Source: Nocardiopsis sp. CC223A (lineage in GTDB: Bacteria; Actinomycetota; Actinomycetes; Streptosporangiales; Streptosporangiaceae). From it: DNA of 43,117 nt. The stretch is from NCBI RefSeq assembly GCF_030766825.1, contig NZ_JASFDV010000063.1, forward strand, positions 1 through 43,117. The letters are read 5' to 3'. Below are positions 7,129-15,146 of the stretch, piece after piece (the stretch's first letter is position 1; each line of letters starts with the position of its first letter). Position numbers and translations under genes: made by a program. The notes below the pieces were generated by a model, which worked only from the letters and a program-made list of their open reading frames with translations, searched no databases and was not told where the DNA came from.

Positions 7129-8136
7129 GTGACCCGCCTGAGCCACACGTTCGACCTCGCCCCCGCCGACCGGGAGACCGTGGACCGGATCGTCGCGGGC
7201 CTGTACGAGGTGGCCGGAGCCTGCCGGTTCGACGGACGCGGCTGGCTGCTGCCGCCCGACGAGGAGGACCTCGCCCCGCTCATCGCACGAGCGGGCGAGC
7301 TCGGGCTCATCGACGTGCGCGAACGCGCCGAGCGGCTGGCCCGGCGGGAGGCCGCCGCCACGGAGCTGCGCGAGGGCTCACCCGGCCCCGAACGCCGGGA
7401 GGCGCTCAAGGCCCTGGCGTCCCGACCGGGGCTACAGCTCCAGACCGGCCGCCACCTCCAGGAGCGCGCCCACTACCTGGTCGCCGAACTCTCCCCCGAG
7501 GGGATCCCCATCGAACCCGGCGACGACGAGGCCAAGGGGTGGAGCAGCACCGGCGTCACCGTCACCTCCTGGGACTCGTGGGGCCGGGCCGCCGTGGAGT
7601 ACGCCATGCCCGACACCGTCGGCACCGGCGACGCCCCGGTGACCTGGGGCGCGGTGTCCCACGACGGGGCGGCCGGCACCCTGGACTGGACCCTGGACAT
7701 CCGGCTGCCCGGGCGCGGGGCCCGGCTGCGCTCGGCCTCGGCCTCCCTGCACCTGGACCTGGACGCCTGGTACGCCGCCCTGGAGGACGGCCCGGTGCCG
7801 CCGGTGCACCTGACCGCCACCCACGCCATGGCCCGGGTGGAGGGGTGGGTCAACGCGACGTCCACCCCACTGGGGCGCTGGTCGGTGGAGGCCGTCCTGG
7901 ACGTGCGCGGCAGGGGGCTGTACAAACCGTTCGTGGCAGCGGCCCTGTGGGCGACGCGTACCTCCTTCCGCAGGCGGGACGCCCGGATCCGACGGGAGGG
8001 CGCCGACGAGCCGACCGTGGCCGACCAGCTGGAGCAGGCGGCCCGGAGCTGGGACGCCGTGGTGCGCTCCGCGCCGGAGATCCCCGCCCTGCTGACCGAA
8101 CTGGCCCGGATCCTGGCGCGGGCGCACCGCCCCTGA
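7129..8136 (+). CDS. Hypothetical 335-aa protein
   Basis: GTG 7129 follows GGAG (7120-7123) with 5 nt spacing. Coding composition is convincing across the whole length. I do not recognise a family. Residues 1-60 look like a compact helical domain (PADRETVDRIVAGLYEVAG, PDEEDLAPLIARAGELGLID), 65-95 is a charged helix, and the central part (about 130-260) alternates strands with many aromatic and Thr residues (STGVTVTSWDSWGRAAVEY, GTLDWTLDIRLPG). The C-terminus is helical and basic (FRRRDARIRR, then ADQLEQAARSWDAVV). No signal peptide or membrane segment. It is transcribed divergently from the DUF1697 gene with 83 bases between starts and converges on actP. Function unknown. Confidence 0.75.
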   Translation: MTRLSHTFDLAPADRETVDRIVAGLYEVAGACRFDGRGWLLPPDEEDLAPLIARAGELGLIDVRERAERLARREAAATELREGSPGPERREALKALASRPGLQLQTGRHLQERAHYLVAELSPEGIPIEPGDDEAKGWSSTGVTVTSWDSWGRAAVEYAMPDTVGTGDAPVTWGAVSHDGAAGTLDWTLDIRLPGRGARLRSASASLHLDLDAWYAALEDGPVPPVHLTATHAMARVEGWVNATSTPLGRWSVEAVLDVRGRGLYKPFVAAALWATRTSFRRRDARIRREGADEPTVADQLEQAARSWDAVVRSAPEIPALLTELARILARAHRP

Positions 8137-8208
8137 CCCCTCCCCGGCCGCGCGCCCGCCGCCCACCACCGGCCCCCGAAGAGCGGTCGTGGGCACCGCC
8201 CCCCGCGG

Positions 8209-9969
8209 TCACTCCTGGTCGGCACCCCAGCCGGTGAGGGAGCGCACCCGCAGCTCGGTGAACCGGGCACTGTTGCGCTCGGGCGAGAGCAGGCTGCCCG
8301 CCACCGCGCAGGCGAACCCGACGGGCACCGCGATCAGCGCCGGGTTCTCCATGGGGAAGAACCCGATGTCGATCCAGGACGGCAGCACCGACAGGTTCGC
8401 CCCGGTGACCGGGTCGGTCTTGCCCGACATCACCGGCGAGAACAGCATGAGCAGCAGTGTGGACGCCAGCCCGCCGTAGATGCCCCACTCCACGCCCTTG
8501 GTGTTGAACCGGCGCCAGAACATGGTGAGCACGATGACCGGCAGGTTGGCCGCCGCCGCGATGGCGAAGGCCAGGCCCACCAGGAACGCCACGTTCTGCT
8601 CCTGGGCCTGCACGGCCAGCGCGATGGCCACCGCGCCGATCAGGCACGCGGAGAACCGGGCCACCGCCACCTCCTGCGACTCGCGCGGGCGCCCCCACAT
8701 GAGGATGTGCCCGAACAGGTCGTGGGCGATGGAGGAGGACGAGGCCAGGGTGAGGCTGGCGATGACCGCCAGGATGGTCGCCAGCGCCACCGCGGAGATC
8801 AGCGCGAGCAGCACCGCGGCGCCGACCGGCCCGGCGGTGAGCCGCCCCAGCTCCTCGGCGAGCATCGGCACCGCGCTGTTGCCGGAGGGGTCCAGCGCCA
8901 GGATGCGCTCGGAGCCCACCAGGGCGGCCGCCCCGAACCCCAGGGCGAGGGTCATCAGGTAGAAGGCCCCGACCATGAGGATGGCGCGGTTGACCGAGGA
9001 GCGCGCCGAACGCCCGTCGGGCACGGTGTAGAAGCGGATGAGGATGTGCGGCAGGGCGACCGTGCCCAGCACCAGGGCCAGGCCCAGGCTGATCAGGTCG
9101 AGCTTGTTGAACAGGGTGGTCGCCGGCTCCCCCGGCACCTCCACGCCGAAGCCCAGTCCCGGCTCCAGGAACGCCGACCCGTGGCCGCTGGCGTCGGCGG
9201 CGGCGCCCAGCAGGGCGCGCGGGTCGAACGAGAACATGGCCAGGACCAGCACGGTGAGCAGCCCGGTGGCGCCCAGCAGCACGACCGCCTTGATGATCTG
9301 CAACCAGGTGGCCGCCTTCATCCCGCCGTACATGACGTAGACGATCATCAGCACCCCGACCAGCACGATCGCGCCGGTGCGGGCCTGGGCGGCGTCCACC
9401 CCCAGGAAGGTGCCGCCGTCGTGCAGCCCGAGCAGGACCGACACCAGCGCGCCGGCGCCGACCATCTGGGCCACCAGGTAGAACACGCACACGGTGACGG
9501 TGGAGACCGTGCAGGCCAGCCGCACCCGCATCCGGCGCATCCGGAACGCGGGCAGGTCGGCCATGGTGAACCGGCCGGTGTTGCGCATCAGCTGAGCCAT
9601 CGGCAGTACCAGCAGCCAGGCCACCAGGAAGCCGATGGAGTACAGGAACCCGTCGTAGCCCTGGAGGGCGATCATCCCGGCGATGCCCAGGAACGAGGCG
9701 GCGGACAGGTAGTCGCCGGTGAGCGCCAGCCCGTTCTGAGTGCTGGAGAAGCCGCGCCCGCCCGCGTAGTAGTCGACGGCGCCCTTGGTGGTGCGCCGGG
9801 CCCGGATGGTGATGGCCAGGGTGATCAGGACGAACAGGGCGCACAGCCCGACGGTCCAGACATGCGCGACACCGAACCGGCCGTCCAGTGCGGTGGGCGC
9901 GGCGAGGACGTGATCGGTGCCGCCCCCCGTGACGGCACCGATCACCCCGGTGGCGACGGCCGCGGTCAT
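8209..9969 (-). CDS. actP: ActP-type sodium:solute (acetate/monocarboxylate) symporter
   Basis: A 586-aa polytopic inner-membrane protein of the sodium:solute symporter family, closest to the ActP cation/acetate branch. It would take up acetate or similar short monocarboxylates with Na+ or H+. Visible hallmarks are about 13-14 hydrophobic helices, YYAGGRGFSSTQNGLALTGDYLSAASFLG after the first helix (the family's 'a.gG....~nG.A.agD..SaasFlG' region), the GGMKAATW segment, and LASSSSIAHDLFGH near the middle. The length fits (~550). ATG 9969 overlaps the stop of the DUF485 gene (ATGA), the standard yjcH-actP pairing. It converges with the 335-aa gene with 72 bases between. Confidence 0.9.
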   Translation of the reverse strand: MTAAVATGVIGAVTGGGTDHVLAAPTALDGRFGVAHVWTVGLCALFVLITLAITIRARRTTKGAVDYYAGGRGFSSTQNGLALTGDYLSAASFLGIAGMIALQGYDGFLYSIGFLVAWLLVLPMAQLMRNTGRFTMADLPAFRMRRMRVRLACTVSTVTVCVFYLVAQMVGAGALVSVLLGLHDGGTFLGVDAAQARTGAIVLVGVLMIVYVMYGGMKAATWLQIIKAVVLLGATGLLTVLVLAMFSFDPRALLGAAADASGHGSAFLEPGLGFGVEVPGEPATTLFNKLDLISLGLALVLGTVALPHILIRFYTVPDGRSARSSVNRAILMVGAFYLMTLALGFGAAALVGSERILALDPSGNSAVPMLAEELGRLTAGPVGAAVLLALISAVALATILAVIASLTLASSSSIAHDLFGHILMWGRPRESQEVAVARFSACLIGAVAIALAVQAQEQNVAFLVGLAFAIAAAANLPVIVLTMFWRRFNTKGVEWGIYGGLASTLLLMLFSPVMSGKTDPVTGANLSVLPSWIDIGFFPMENPALIAVPVGFACAVAGSLLSPERNSARFTELRVRSLTGWGADQE

Positions 9970-10436
9970 GGGCGCACCGCCGTGCCGTTCGGCCCGTCCG
10001 GCCCGGTCCGGTGCGGTCGGGCGCCCCCGGCGGCCCGGTCCCGGATCTGCTCGGCCAGCGGGTCGATCGTGCGCTCCGAGAAACGGCCGAACGCCCAGGC
10101 CAGCACGAAGGTGAGCAGGAACTGCCCTATTCCCATGACCAGGGCGACATTGACGGATTCGACGATCTGGACGCTCATGAAATCGCGCGCGTAGGCCGAC
10201 AGCAGCAGATAGGACATGTAACTGCCGAGGAAGGCGGCGACCAGCAGGCCCGCCTGGATCGCGAATCTCCTTCGTAGTTTGATGAAGCTCGGATCGACGG
10301 ACATGCGTTCGCAGGTATGGGCGATATCGGCCTGCGCGCGTCGCCGCGCCGCCGCCGACCTGCCCGGGGGCGCGTGGAGTTCCCCTCCGGAGTCCGGTAC
10401 GCGCCTTCTGTAGACGCCCTCCATGTAATCGACCAC
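9966..10436 (-). CDS. DUF485 membrane protein, ActP partner
   Basis: A small membrane protein of the DUF485 (YjcH) family that accompanies ActP symporters. The conserved core is DPSFIKLRRRF, a first membrane helix (AGLLVAAFLGSYMSYLLLSA), SAYARDFMSVQI, then a second helix (NVALVMGIGQFLLTFVLAWAF) and a basic tail with the typical DPLAEQIRDR. The start is uncertain. GTG 10436 lies just behind GGGGGAGG but with short spacing (~3-4 nt), ATG 10424 has long spacing, and ATG 10304 (112 aa, nearest usual family length) has no ribosome site. The stop overlaps the actP ATG, so the two are co-translated. Confidence 0.82.
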   Translation of the reverse strand: MVDYMEGVYRRRVPDSGGELHAPPGRSAAARRRAQADIAHTCERMSVDPSFIKLRRRFAIQAGLLVAAFLGSYMSYLLLSAYARDFMSVQIVESVNVALVMGIGQFLLTFVLAWAFGRFSERTIDPLAEQIRDRAAGGARPHRTGPDGPNGTAVRP

Positions 10437-10923
10437 GGCCCTCCCCCTGAATTCACCTTCTCCCGGACACCGCTCCCCCGCGGCCCCGTCACCGTTCGGC
10501 GCGCCGTCCGCGGCGGGCGTGTGCGAACCCCCGCGCCGCGGACGCCCCCTATTCCCGAGCGGTACGGGCAACACCCTAGCCACGGGTCCGGGCCCGTGTT
10601 CATCAAATGCACAAATCGGCCGACGGAAATCACCGTCCACCGTTCCGGGAACGGACGAAGAAGAAGTGACGACCACAGGGAACACCAAATCACCGCACAT
10701 CGCGCGACCCGGATCACCGTCGCACGGAAGCGGGGAGGGGCCTGTTCAACGCGGGCGTACCGGAGTCGTCGGGCCGCAACGGCCCCCGGTCTTCGCTAGG
10801 CTTCGGGGCGACCCCGAACCCCTGCACGGCGAACCCGGTGAAGATCCGGCCGTTTCGTTCGTACAGGTGTATGATCAGGGGGTCCTGCACTGTTCAACGC
10901 GATACCGAAGGGAAATCCCCGCC
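10437..10923. other. Gene-free spacer between DUF485-actP and the Cys-rich protein gene
   Basis: 487 bases with divergent genes at each side; I see no convincing gene. It is locally less GC-rich than its surroundings around 10600-10700. On minus, TGAACA (10597-10602) and TAGGGT (10573-10578) are 18 bases apart and could be the actP operon promoter; this is weak. On plus, TATGAT (10870-10875) resembles a -10 for the downstream gene but lacks a recognisable -35. Confidence 0.4.
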
Positions 10924-11178
10924 GTGGTCACCGAGGTCTTCACGCGCAAGTACTGCGATCCCCACGCCGTCCGCGAGGAGAAGGTCGAGGCGACTGAGGT
11001 CATCCAGTTCGCCTGGGACGGCACCGTCCGCGAGGTCGACGCCTGCGCCGACTGCTTCAAGGAGCACGAGGCCCGCTTCGAGCCGCTGGTCGACTACTCG
11101 CGCCCGGTCAAGAAGCGCCGCGCCACCAAGAAGCCCGCCGAGACCGCGAGCGCCGAGGCCGACGAGAGCGGCGAGTAA
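10924..11178 (+). CDS. Small Cys-rich actinobacterial protein, probably zinc-binding
   Basis: 84 aa. GTG 10924 follows GAAGGGA (10907-10913) with 10-nt spacing; the open frame upstream is not protein-like. The N-terminal half has KYCDPHA and DACADC, a C-x2-H ... C-x2-C pattern that could hold one zinc, with a conserved-looking VIQFAWDGTVREVD strand pair between. The C-terminus is Lys/Arg then Ala/Glu-rich (KKRRATKKPAE...SAEADESGE) and probably disordered, perhaps DNA-contacting. I do not recognise a named family. It is monocistronic, followed by a strong bidirectional terminator. Confidence 0.75.
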   Translation: MVTEVFTRKYCDPHAVREEKVEATEVIQFAWDGTVREVDACADCFKEHEARFEPLVDYSRPVKKRRATKKPAETASAEADESGE

Positions 11179-11285
11179 CACCCGCGCCCGGTCCGGCACC
11201 GCCCGCGGCCGCCCGCGCACCCGAGCACTCCTCCACGGACGAGCGCTCCCGTGCCCCAGGAGACGACCTCGACGCGTCGAGCACG

Positions 11286-11325
11286 AACGGGGGCCGGCGG
11301 CACCCCGGTGCCGCCGGCCCCCGTT
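11286..11325. terminator. Strong inverted repeat between convergent genes
   Basis: Perfect 19-base arms (11286-11304 and 11307-11325) around a 2-base centre, effectively a 17-18 bp GC-rich stem with a small loop. It lies between the Cys-rich gene (plus) and the ACT-GNAT gene (minus) and probably stops transcription from both sides. Confidence 0.85.
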
Positions 11326-11343
11326 CCGCGTGTCCGGCGGACG

Positions 11344-12435
11344 TCAGCCGCGGCCCATCAGGCGGGCCAGGCGGCCCTCGCGCTCACCACCGGAGGGACC
11401 GGACTGAAGGGCCTCGGCGACCGGGAGACGGGCGTGCACGTACGAACCCCCCTGCATCCGCACCGAGGCGCCGAAGCGGTTCATGATCCGCAGCATCGCG
11501 GTGTTGGACAGAGTGGTCTCCGCGCGCACCTCCGCCAGCCCCCAGTCGGCGGCGATGACGGTCAGCGCACGGGTCAGCGCGGTGCCCACACCGCGGCCCT
11601 GCCAGGCGTCCTCCACCAGGAACGCGATCTCCCCGACGCCCGGGTCCAGGGTGTACATGAGGTGGCCCAGGGCCACCGGCTCCTCCTCGCCCTGCAACCG
11701 CACCGCCAGCGTCAGCCCGCGGTCGGGGTCGCAGAACACACGGAGCATCTGCGGGGTCGGCTCGGTCATCCCCGCCAGGTAGCGCCCGCGCACCGTCTCG
11801 GGGGTGCAGCGGCGGTGCAGGTCCACCACGGCGGGCGCGTCCGTCTCGCGCACCTGGCGCAACGACAGCGGGACCCCCTCGTCGGTGCGGACGATCCGGT
11901 CGGTGGGCACCGGACCGGTCGAGGGCATCACCGAGCGCACCAGGGCGTCGGCGCGGCTGGACTCGGTCCAGGTGAAGGGGCGGGAGGCACGCCGCACCAG
12001 CACCCCGCGCAGCGGGCCGACCGGCACCAGCATGGAGGTGCCCGGCTCCAGTTCGTCGGAGCCCTCGGCCCGGGTCAGGTTGGTCCAGCGGGCCTCGTCG
12101 GCCATCAGCAGCTCGGCCAGGGCGTCGGGCAGCCGGTTGGGGTGGGCGCGCAGCCGTGCGGTGAGCAGCAGCGCCCGAGTCACGTCGTCGCCGACCTCGC
12201 GCCGGTGGGCGGGGACCGCCGTCACCGTCCCGGTCGGGCAGTGCTCCTGGAGCGCGCGCAGCGCCGCCCCGTGGTCTCCGGGGATGTCCACCACGAACTC
12301 GTCCACCACGCCCGAGACGTCGGTGTGGATGGACAGTCCCACGATGTCGCCACCGCGGCCCGCGAGGGCGTCGACGAGTCCGGCCAGACCTCCGGGCCGG
12401 TCCTCGACCGCGGTTCTGATGCGCCACAGGCCCAC
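11344..12435 (-). CDS. ACT-domain GNAT family acetyltransferase
   Basis: 363 aa. GTG 12435 has AGGGGG 6 nt upstream; the upstream frame to 12507 runs through a hairpin and is not protein-like. Residues 1-75 form an ACT-like domain (LWRIRTAVEDRPGGLAGLVDALAGRGGDIVGL then EFVVDIP), expected to sense an amino acid or small ligand. Residues ~205-345 are a GNAT domain with SLRQVRETDAPAVVDLH at its start, and VEDAWQGRGVGTALTRAL, the acetyl-CoA pyrophosphate loop (Q/R-x-x-G-x-G). The middle links the two. Such ACT-GNAT fusions in actinobacteria may be ligand-gated lysine acetyltransferases; substrate unknown. It lies just downstream of the hut operon but behind a hairpin, so probably separately transcribed. 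Confidence 0.85.
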   Translation of the reverse strand: MGLWRIRTAVEDRPGGLAGLVDALAGRGGDIVGLSIHTDVSGVVDEFVVDIPGDHGAALRALQEHCPTGTVTAVPAHRREVGDDVTRALLLTARLRAHPNRLPDALAELLMADEARWTNLTRAEGSDELEPGTSMLVPVGPLRGVLVRRASRPFTWTESSRADALVRSVMPSTGPVPTDRIVRTDEGVPLSLRQVRETDAPAVVDLHRRCTPETVRGRYLAGMTEPTPQMLRVFCDPDRGLTLAVRLQGEEEPVALGHLMYTLDPGVGEIAFLVEDAWQGRGVGTALTRALTVIAADWGLAEVRAETTLSNTAMLRIMNRFGASVRMQGGSYVHARLPVAEALQSGPSGGEREGRLARLMGRG

Positions 12436-12460
12436 TGCGTCCCCCTGAAGAGAAGATGCA

Positions 12461-12499
12461 CCCGCCGCCGCGGGACGACGCTGTCGCCGCGGCGGCGGG
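12461..12499 (-). terminator. Hairpin downstream of the hut operon
   Basis: Perfect 13-base arms, 12461-12473 and 12487-12499, with a 13-base loop that can itself pair (CGAC/GTCG). It lies 92 bases past the hutI stop and 25 bases before the ACT-GNAT start, so it likely ends hut transcription. Confidence 0.75.
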
Positions 12500-12591
12500 A
12501 CGCGCACCGACGTGATTCCAGATTCGGGGGTGGAGGTTTCCGACAGGTTAGGCGCCGGTTGAGTTCTCCGTCCGGTTTCCGGGAAGGCGGT

Positions 12592-13797
12592 TCAGGGGCG
12601 GCCGTGGGCCAGGACACCGTCCTTCCACACCGCGGCGACCTGGGGGACACCCGGCCGGTAGGCCAGGTAGAGGTGGTTGGGCGCGTCCAGCAGCACCAGG
12701 TCGGCGCGGGCGCCCGGGGACAGCCGGCCCACGTCGGTGCGGCGCAGCGCCGCCGCCCCGCCCGCGGTGGCCGCCCACACCGCCTCGTCGGGGGTCATCC
12801 CCATGTCGCGCACCGCGACGGCGATGCAGAACGCCAGGCTGGAGGTGAAGCACGACCCCGGATTGCAGTCGCTGGCCAGGGCCACGACCGCGCCCGCGTC
12901 GATGAGCGCACGCGCGTCCGGGTAGCTCTGCCGGGTGGCGAAGTCCACCCCCGGCAGCAGGGTCGCCACGGTCGGCTCGGCCCGCCCGCCCGCCTGCGCC
13001 AGCGCGTCCACGTCCGCGGCCGAAAGGTAGGTGCAGTGGTCCACCGACGCCGCGCCCATCTCCACCGCCAGCCGGACCCCCGGGCCCTCGCCCAGCTGGT
13101 TGCCGTGAACGCGGGGCAGCAGCCCGCGCTCCATCCCGGCGGCCAGGACCCGGCGCGAGGCCTCCTCCTCGAAGGCGCCGCGCTCGCAGAACACGTCGAT
13201 CCACCGCGCGTACGGGGCGCACGCGTCCAGCATCGGGCCGGTGACCAGGTCCACGTACCCCTGCGGGTCGTCGGCGTACTCGGGGGCCACCACGTGCGCC
13301 CCCAGGAAGGTGACCTCGTCGGTCACCCGCCCCGCCACCTCCAGGGACCGCGCCTCGTCGGCGACGGTCAGCCCGTACCCGGACTTGACCTCCAGGGTGG
13401 TCGTGCCCTGGGCGCGCGCCTCGGCGACGAAGCCGCGCGCCCGTCCCAGCAGCTCGGCGTCCGAGGCCGCCCGGGTGGCCGCCACGGTGGTGCGGATGCC
13501 CCCGGCGGAGTAGGGGGTCCCGCTCATCCGGGCGGCGAACTCGCGGCTGCGGTCACCCGCGAACACGATGTGGGAGTGGGAGTCCACGAACCCGGGGATG
13601 ACGCACCGCCCGGCGGCGTCCACCCGCGCGTCGGCGGCCGGGGCGCGACCGCGCGGACCGGCCCACGCCACCGTCCCGCCCTCGATGACCAGGGCGGCGT
13701 CCTCGACGGCGCCGACCACCCCCTCCCCCAGTTCCGGGTCGTTGGTGACCAGTGTGGCGATGTCGTCGATGAGGATGCTCTCGGGCACGTCGGTCAC
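12592..13797 (-). CDS. hutI: Imidazolonepropionase
   Basis: Third step of histidine breakdown: hydrolyses 4-imidazolone-5-propionate to N-formimino-L-glutamate. 401 aa, the usual length. An amidohydrolase-fold metalloenzyme: IPGFVDSHSHIVFAGDR (68-83) gives the H-x-H metal ligands (H74, H76), followed by the substrate-binding SGTPYSAGGIRTTVAATR, KSGYGL, HGNQLGEG, SVDHCTYLS and ALASDCNPGSC with the metal-binding Asp. GTG 13797 overlaps the hutF stop (GTGA); the longer frame to 13878 is overlap shadow. It is the last gene of the operon. Confidence 0.95.
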   Translation of the reverse strand: MTDVPESILIDDIATLVTNDPELGEGVVGAVEDAALVIEGGTVAWAGPRGRAPAADARVDAAGRCVIPGFVDSHSHIVFAGDRSREFAARMSGTPYSAGGIRTTVAATRAASDAELLGRARGFVAEARAQGTTTLEVKSGYGLTVADEARSLEVAGRVTDEVTFLGAHVVAPEYADDPQGYVDLVTGPMLDACAPYARWIDVFCERGAFEEEASRRVLAAGMERGLLPRVHGNQLGEGPGVRLAVEMGAASVDHCTYLSAADVDALAQAGGRAEPTVATLLPGVDFATRQSYPDARALIDAGAVVALASDCNPGSCFTSSLAFCIAVAVRDMGMTPDEAVWAATAGGAAALRRTDVGRLSPGARADLVLLDAPNHLYLAYRPGVPQVAAVWKDGVLAHGRP

Positions 13798-15146
13798 GTG
13801 AGGATCTCCTTGGTCACCGTGTCGAGGTCGCGGGCGAGGTCGGGCATGCGGGTGTGGACGCCGTCGCGGACGGTCCAACGACCGTCGGCCATCACGTGGC
13901 GCACGTCGCAGGCGTCGGCGCCGAACACCACCGCGTCCACCCCGCGCGCCGGGTCGGCCCCGGCCAGCCGCACCCCCTCCAGGGGCACGTTGACCAGGTC
14001 GGCGCGGGCCCCCGCGGCCAGCGTTCCCGCGTCGGCCCAGCCCAGGGTGTCGTGGGCGGTGGCGGCGCGCAGCAGGTCGCCCGAACCCAGGGTCCCCCGC
14101 CGGTGGGTGCGCAGCCGCTCGTGCAGCTCCACGGCGCGCGCCTCCTCGAACATGTCGATCCGGGCGTGCTGGTCACTGCCCAGGCTCAGCCTGCGGGCGT
14201 CCAGGTCGCCGGTGCGGGGCAGGCCGTCGGCCAGGTCGCGTTCGGTGGTGGGGCACAGGCACACCACCGAGCGGGTGCCGCGGATCGCGGCGACGTCGCC
14301 GTCGGTGAGGTGGGTGGCGTGCACCAGGCTGGTGCGCTCCCCCAGCAGTCCGGCCTCGCCCAGCACCGCGGTGGGGGTGCGGCCGTGGGCGGCCAGGCAG
14401 GCCGCGTTCTCGGCGGGCTGCTCCGACAGGTGGACGTGCAGCGGGCCGCCGATCCCCGCGGCGGCTGCCGCCACCTCGGGCAGCGCCCGCACCGGGACCG
14501 CACGCACCGAGTGGGCGGCCGTGCCCAGCAGCGCGTGGTCGGGCAGCGGCCCGAACGAGCGGACCCGCTCGGCCCACCCGGCGGCGTCGCCGTCGCCGAA
14601 CCGCACCTGGGGTCCGGCCAGCGGCCGGTACGACCCGTCCGGCTCCAGCCCGCCCGCCAGGTAGCAGACGTCGAGCAGGGTCAGCCGCACCCCGGCGTCG
14701 GCGGCGGCCGCCACCAGCACCCGCCCCATCTCGTTGGGGTCGGTGTAGCGGCCCCCGCCCGGGGCGTGGTGCAGGTAGTGGAACTCGCCCACGCACGTCA
14801 CCCCGGCCAGGGCCATCTCCGCGTAGACCGCCCGGGCCAGGCGCAGGTAGGTGTCCGGGTCGAGCCGGTCGGCCACCCGGTACATCACCTCGCGCCAGGT
14901 CCAGAACGAGCCGCCGTCGGCGTGGGTGCGCCCGCGCAGCGCCCGGTGGAAGGCGTGCGAGTGCGCGTCGGCCAGCCCCGGCAGGGTCACCCCGGGCAGC
15001 ACCTCGGCGTCCGCGCAGGGCCCGGTCCCGGCCGTGACCGCGGTGAACCGGCCGTCGGCGACCTCCAACAGCACCCCCGGTTCGGGGGTGCCGTCGGCGG
15101 AACCGGTCCAGGCCCATTCGCACCACAGGCGGGTCGGCGCGCTCAT
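13794..15146 (-). CDS. hutF: Formimidoylglutamate deiminase
   Basis: Converts N-formimino-L-glutamate to N-formyl-L-glutamate and ammonia, the HutF branch of histidine catabolism. 450 aa, amidohydrolase fold. The metal site LPGLADAHSHAFHRALRGRT (55-74; H62, H64) and GSFWTWREVMYR (79-90) are diagnostic of HutF rather than guanine or other deaminases. Later motifs are ECHYLHH-like GEFHYLHH, HVHLSEQPAE, CPTTERDLADG and LGSDQHARID with the catalytic/metal Asp. ATG 15146 overlaps the upstream stop (ATGA), and its own stop overlaps hutI. Presence of HutF means a deformylase is needed next; the upstream M20 enzyme is the candidate. Confidence 0.93.
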   Translation of the reverse strand: MSAPTRLWCEWAWTGSADGTPEPGVLLEVADGRFTAVTAGTGPCADAEVLPGVTLPGLADAHSHAFHRALRGRTHADGGSFWTWREVMYRVADRLDPDTYLRLARAVYAEMALAGVTCVGEFHYLHHAPGGGRYTDPNEMGRVLVAAAADAGVRLTLLDVCYLAGGLEPDGSYRPLAGPQVRFGDGDAAGWAERVRSFGPLPDHALLGTAAHSVRAVPVRALPEVAAAAAGIGGPLHVHLSEQPAENAACLAAHGRTPTAVLGEAGLLGERTSLVHATHLTDGDVAAIRGTRSVVCLCPTTERDLADGLPRTGDLDARRLSLGSDQHARIDMFEEARAVELHERLRTHRRGTLGSGDLLRAATAHDTLGWADAGTLAAGARADLVNVPLEGVRLAGADPARGVDAVVFGADACDVRHVMADGRWTVRDGVHTRMPDLARDLDTVTKEILT

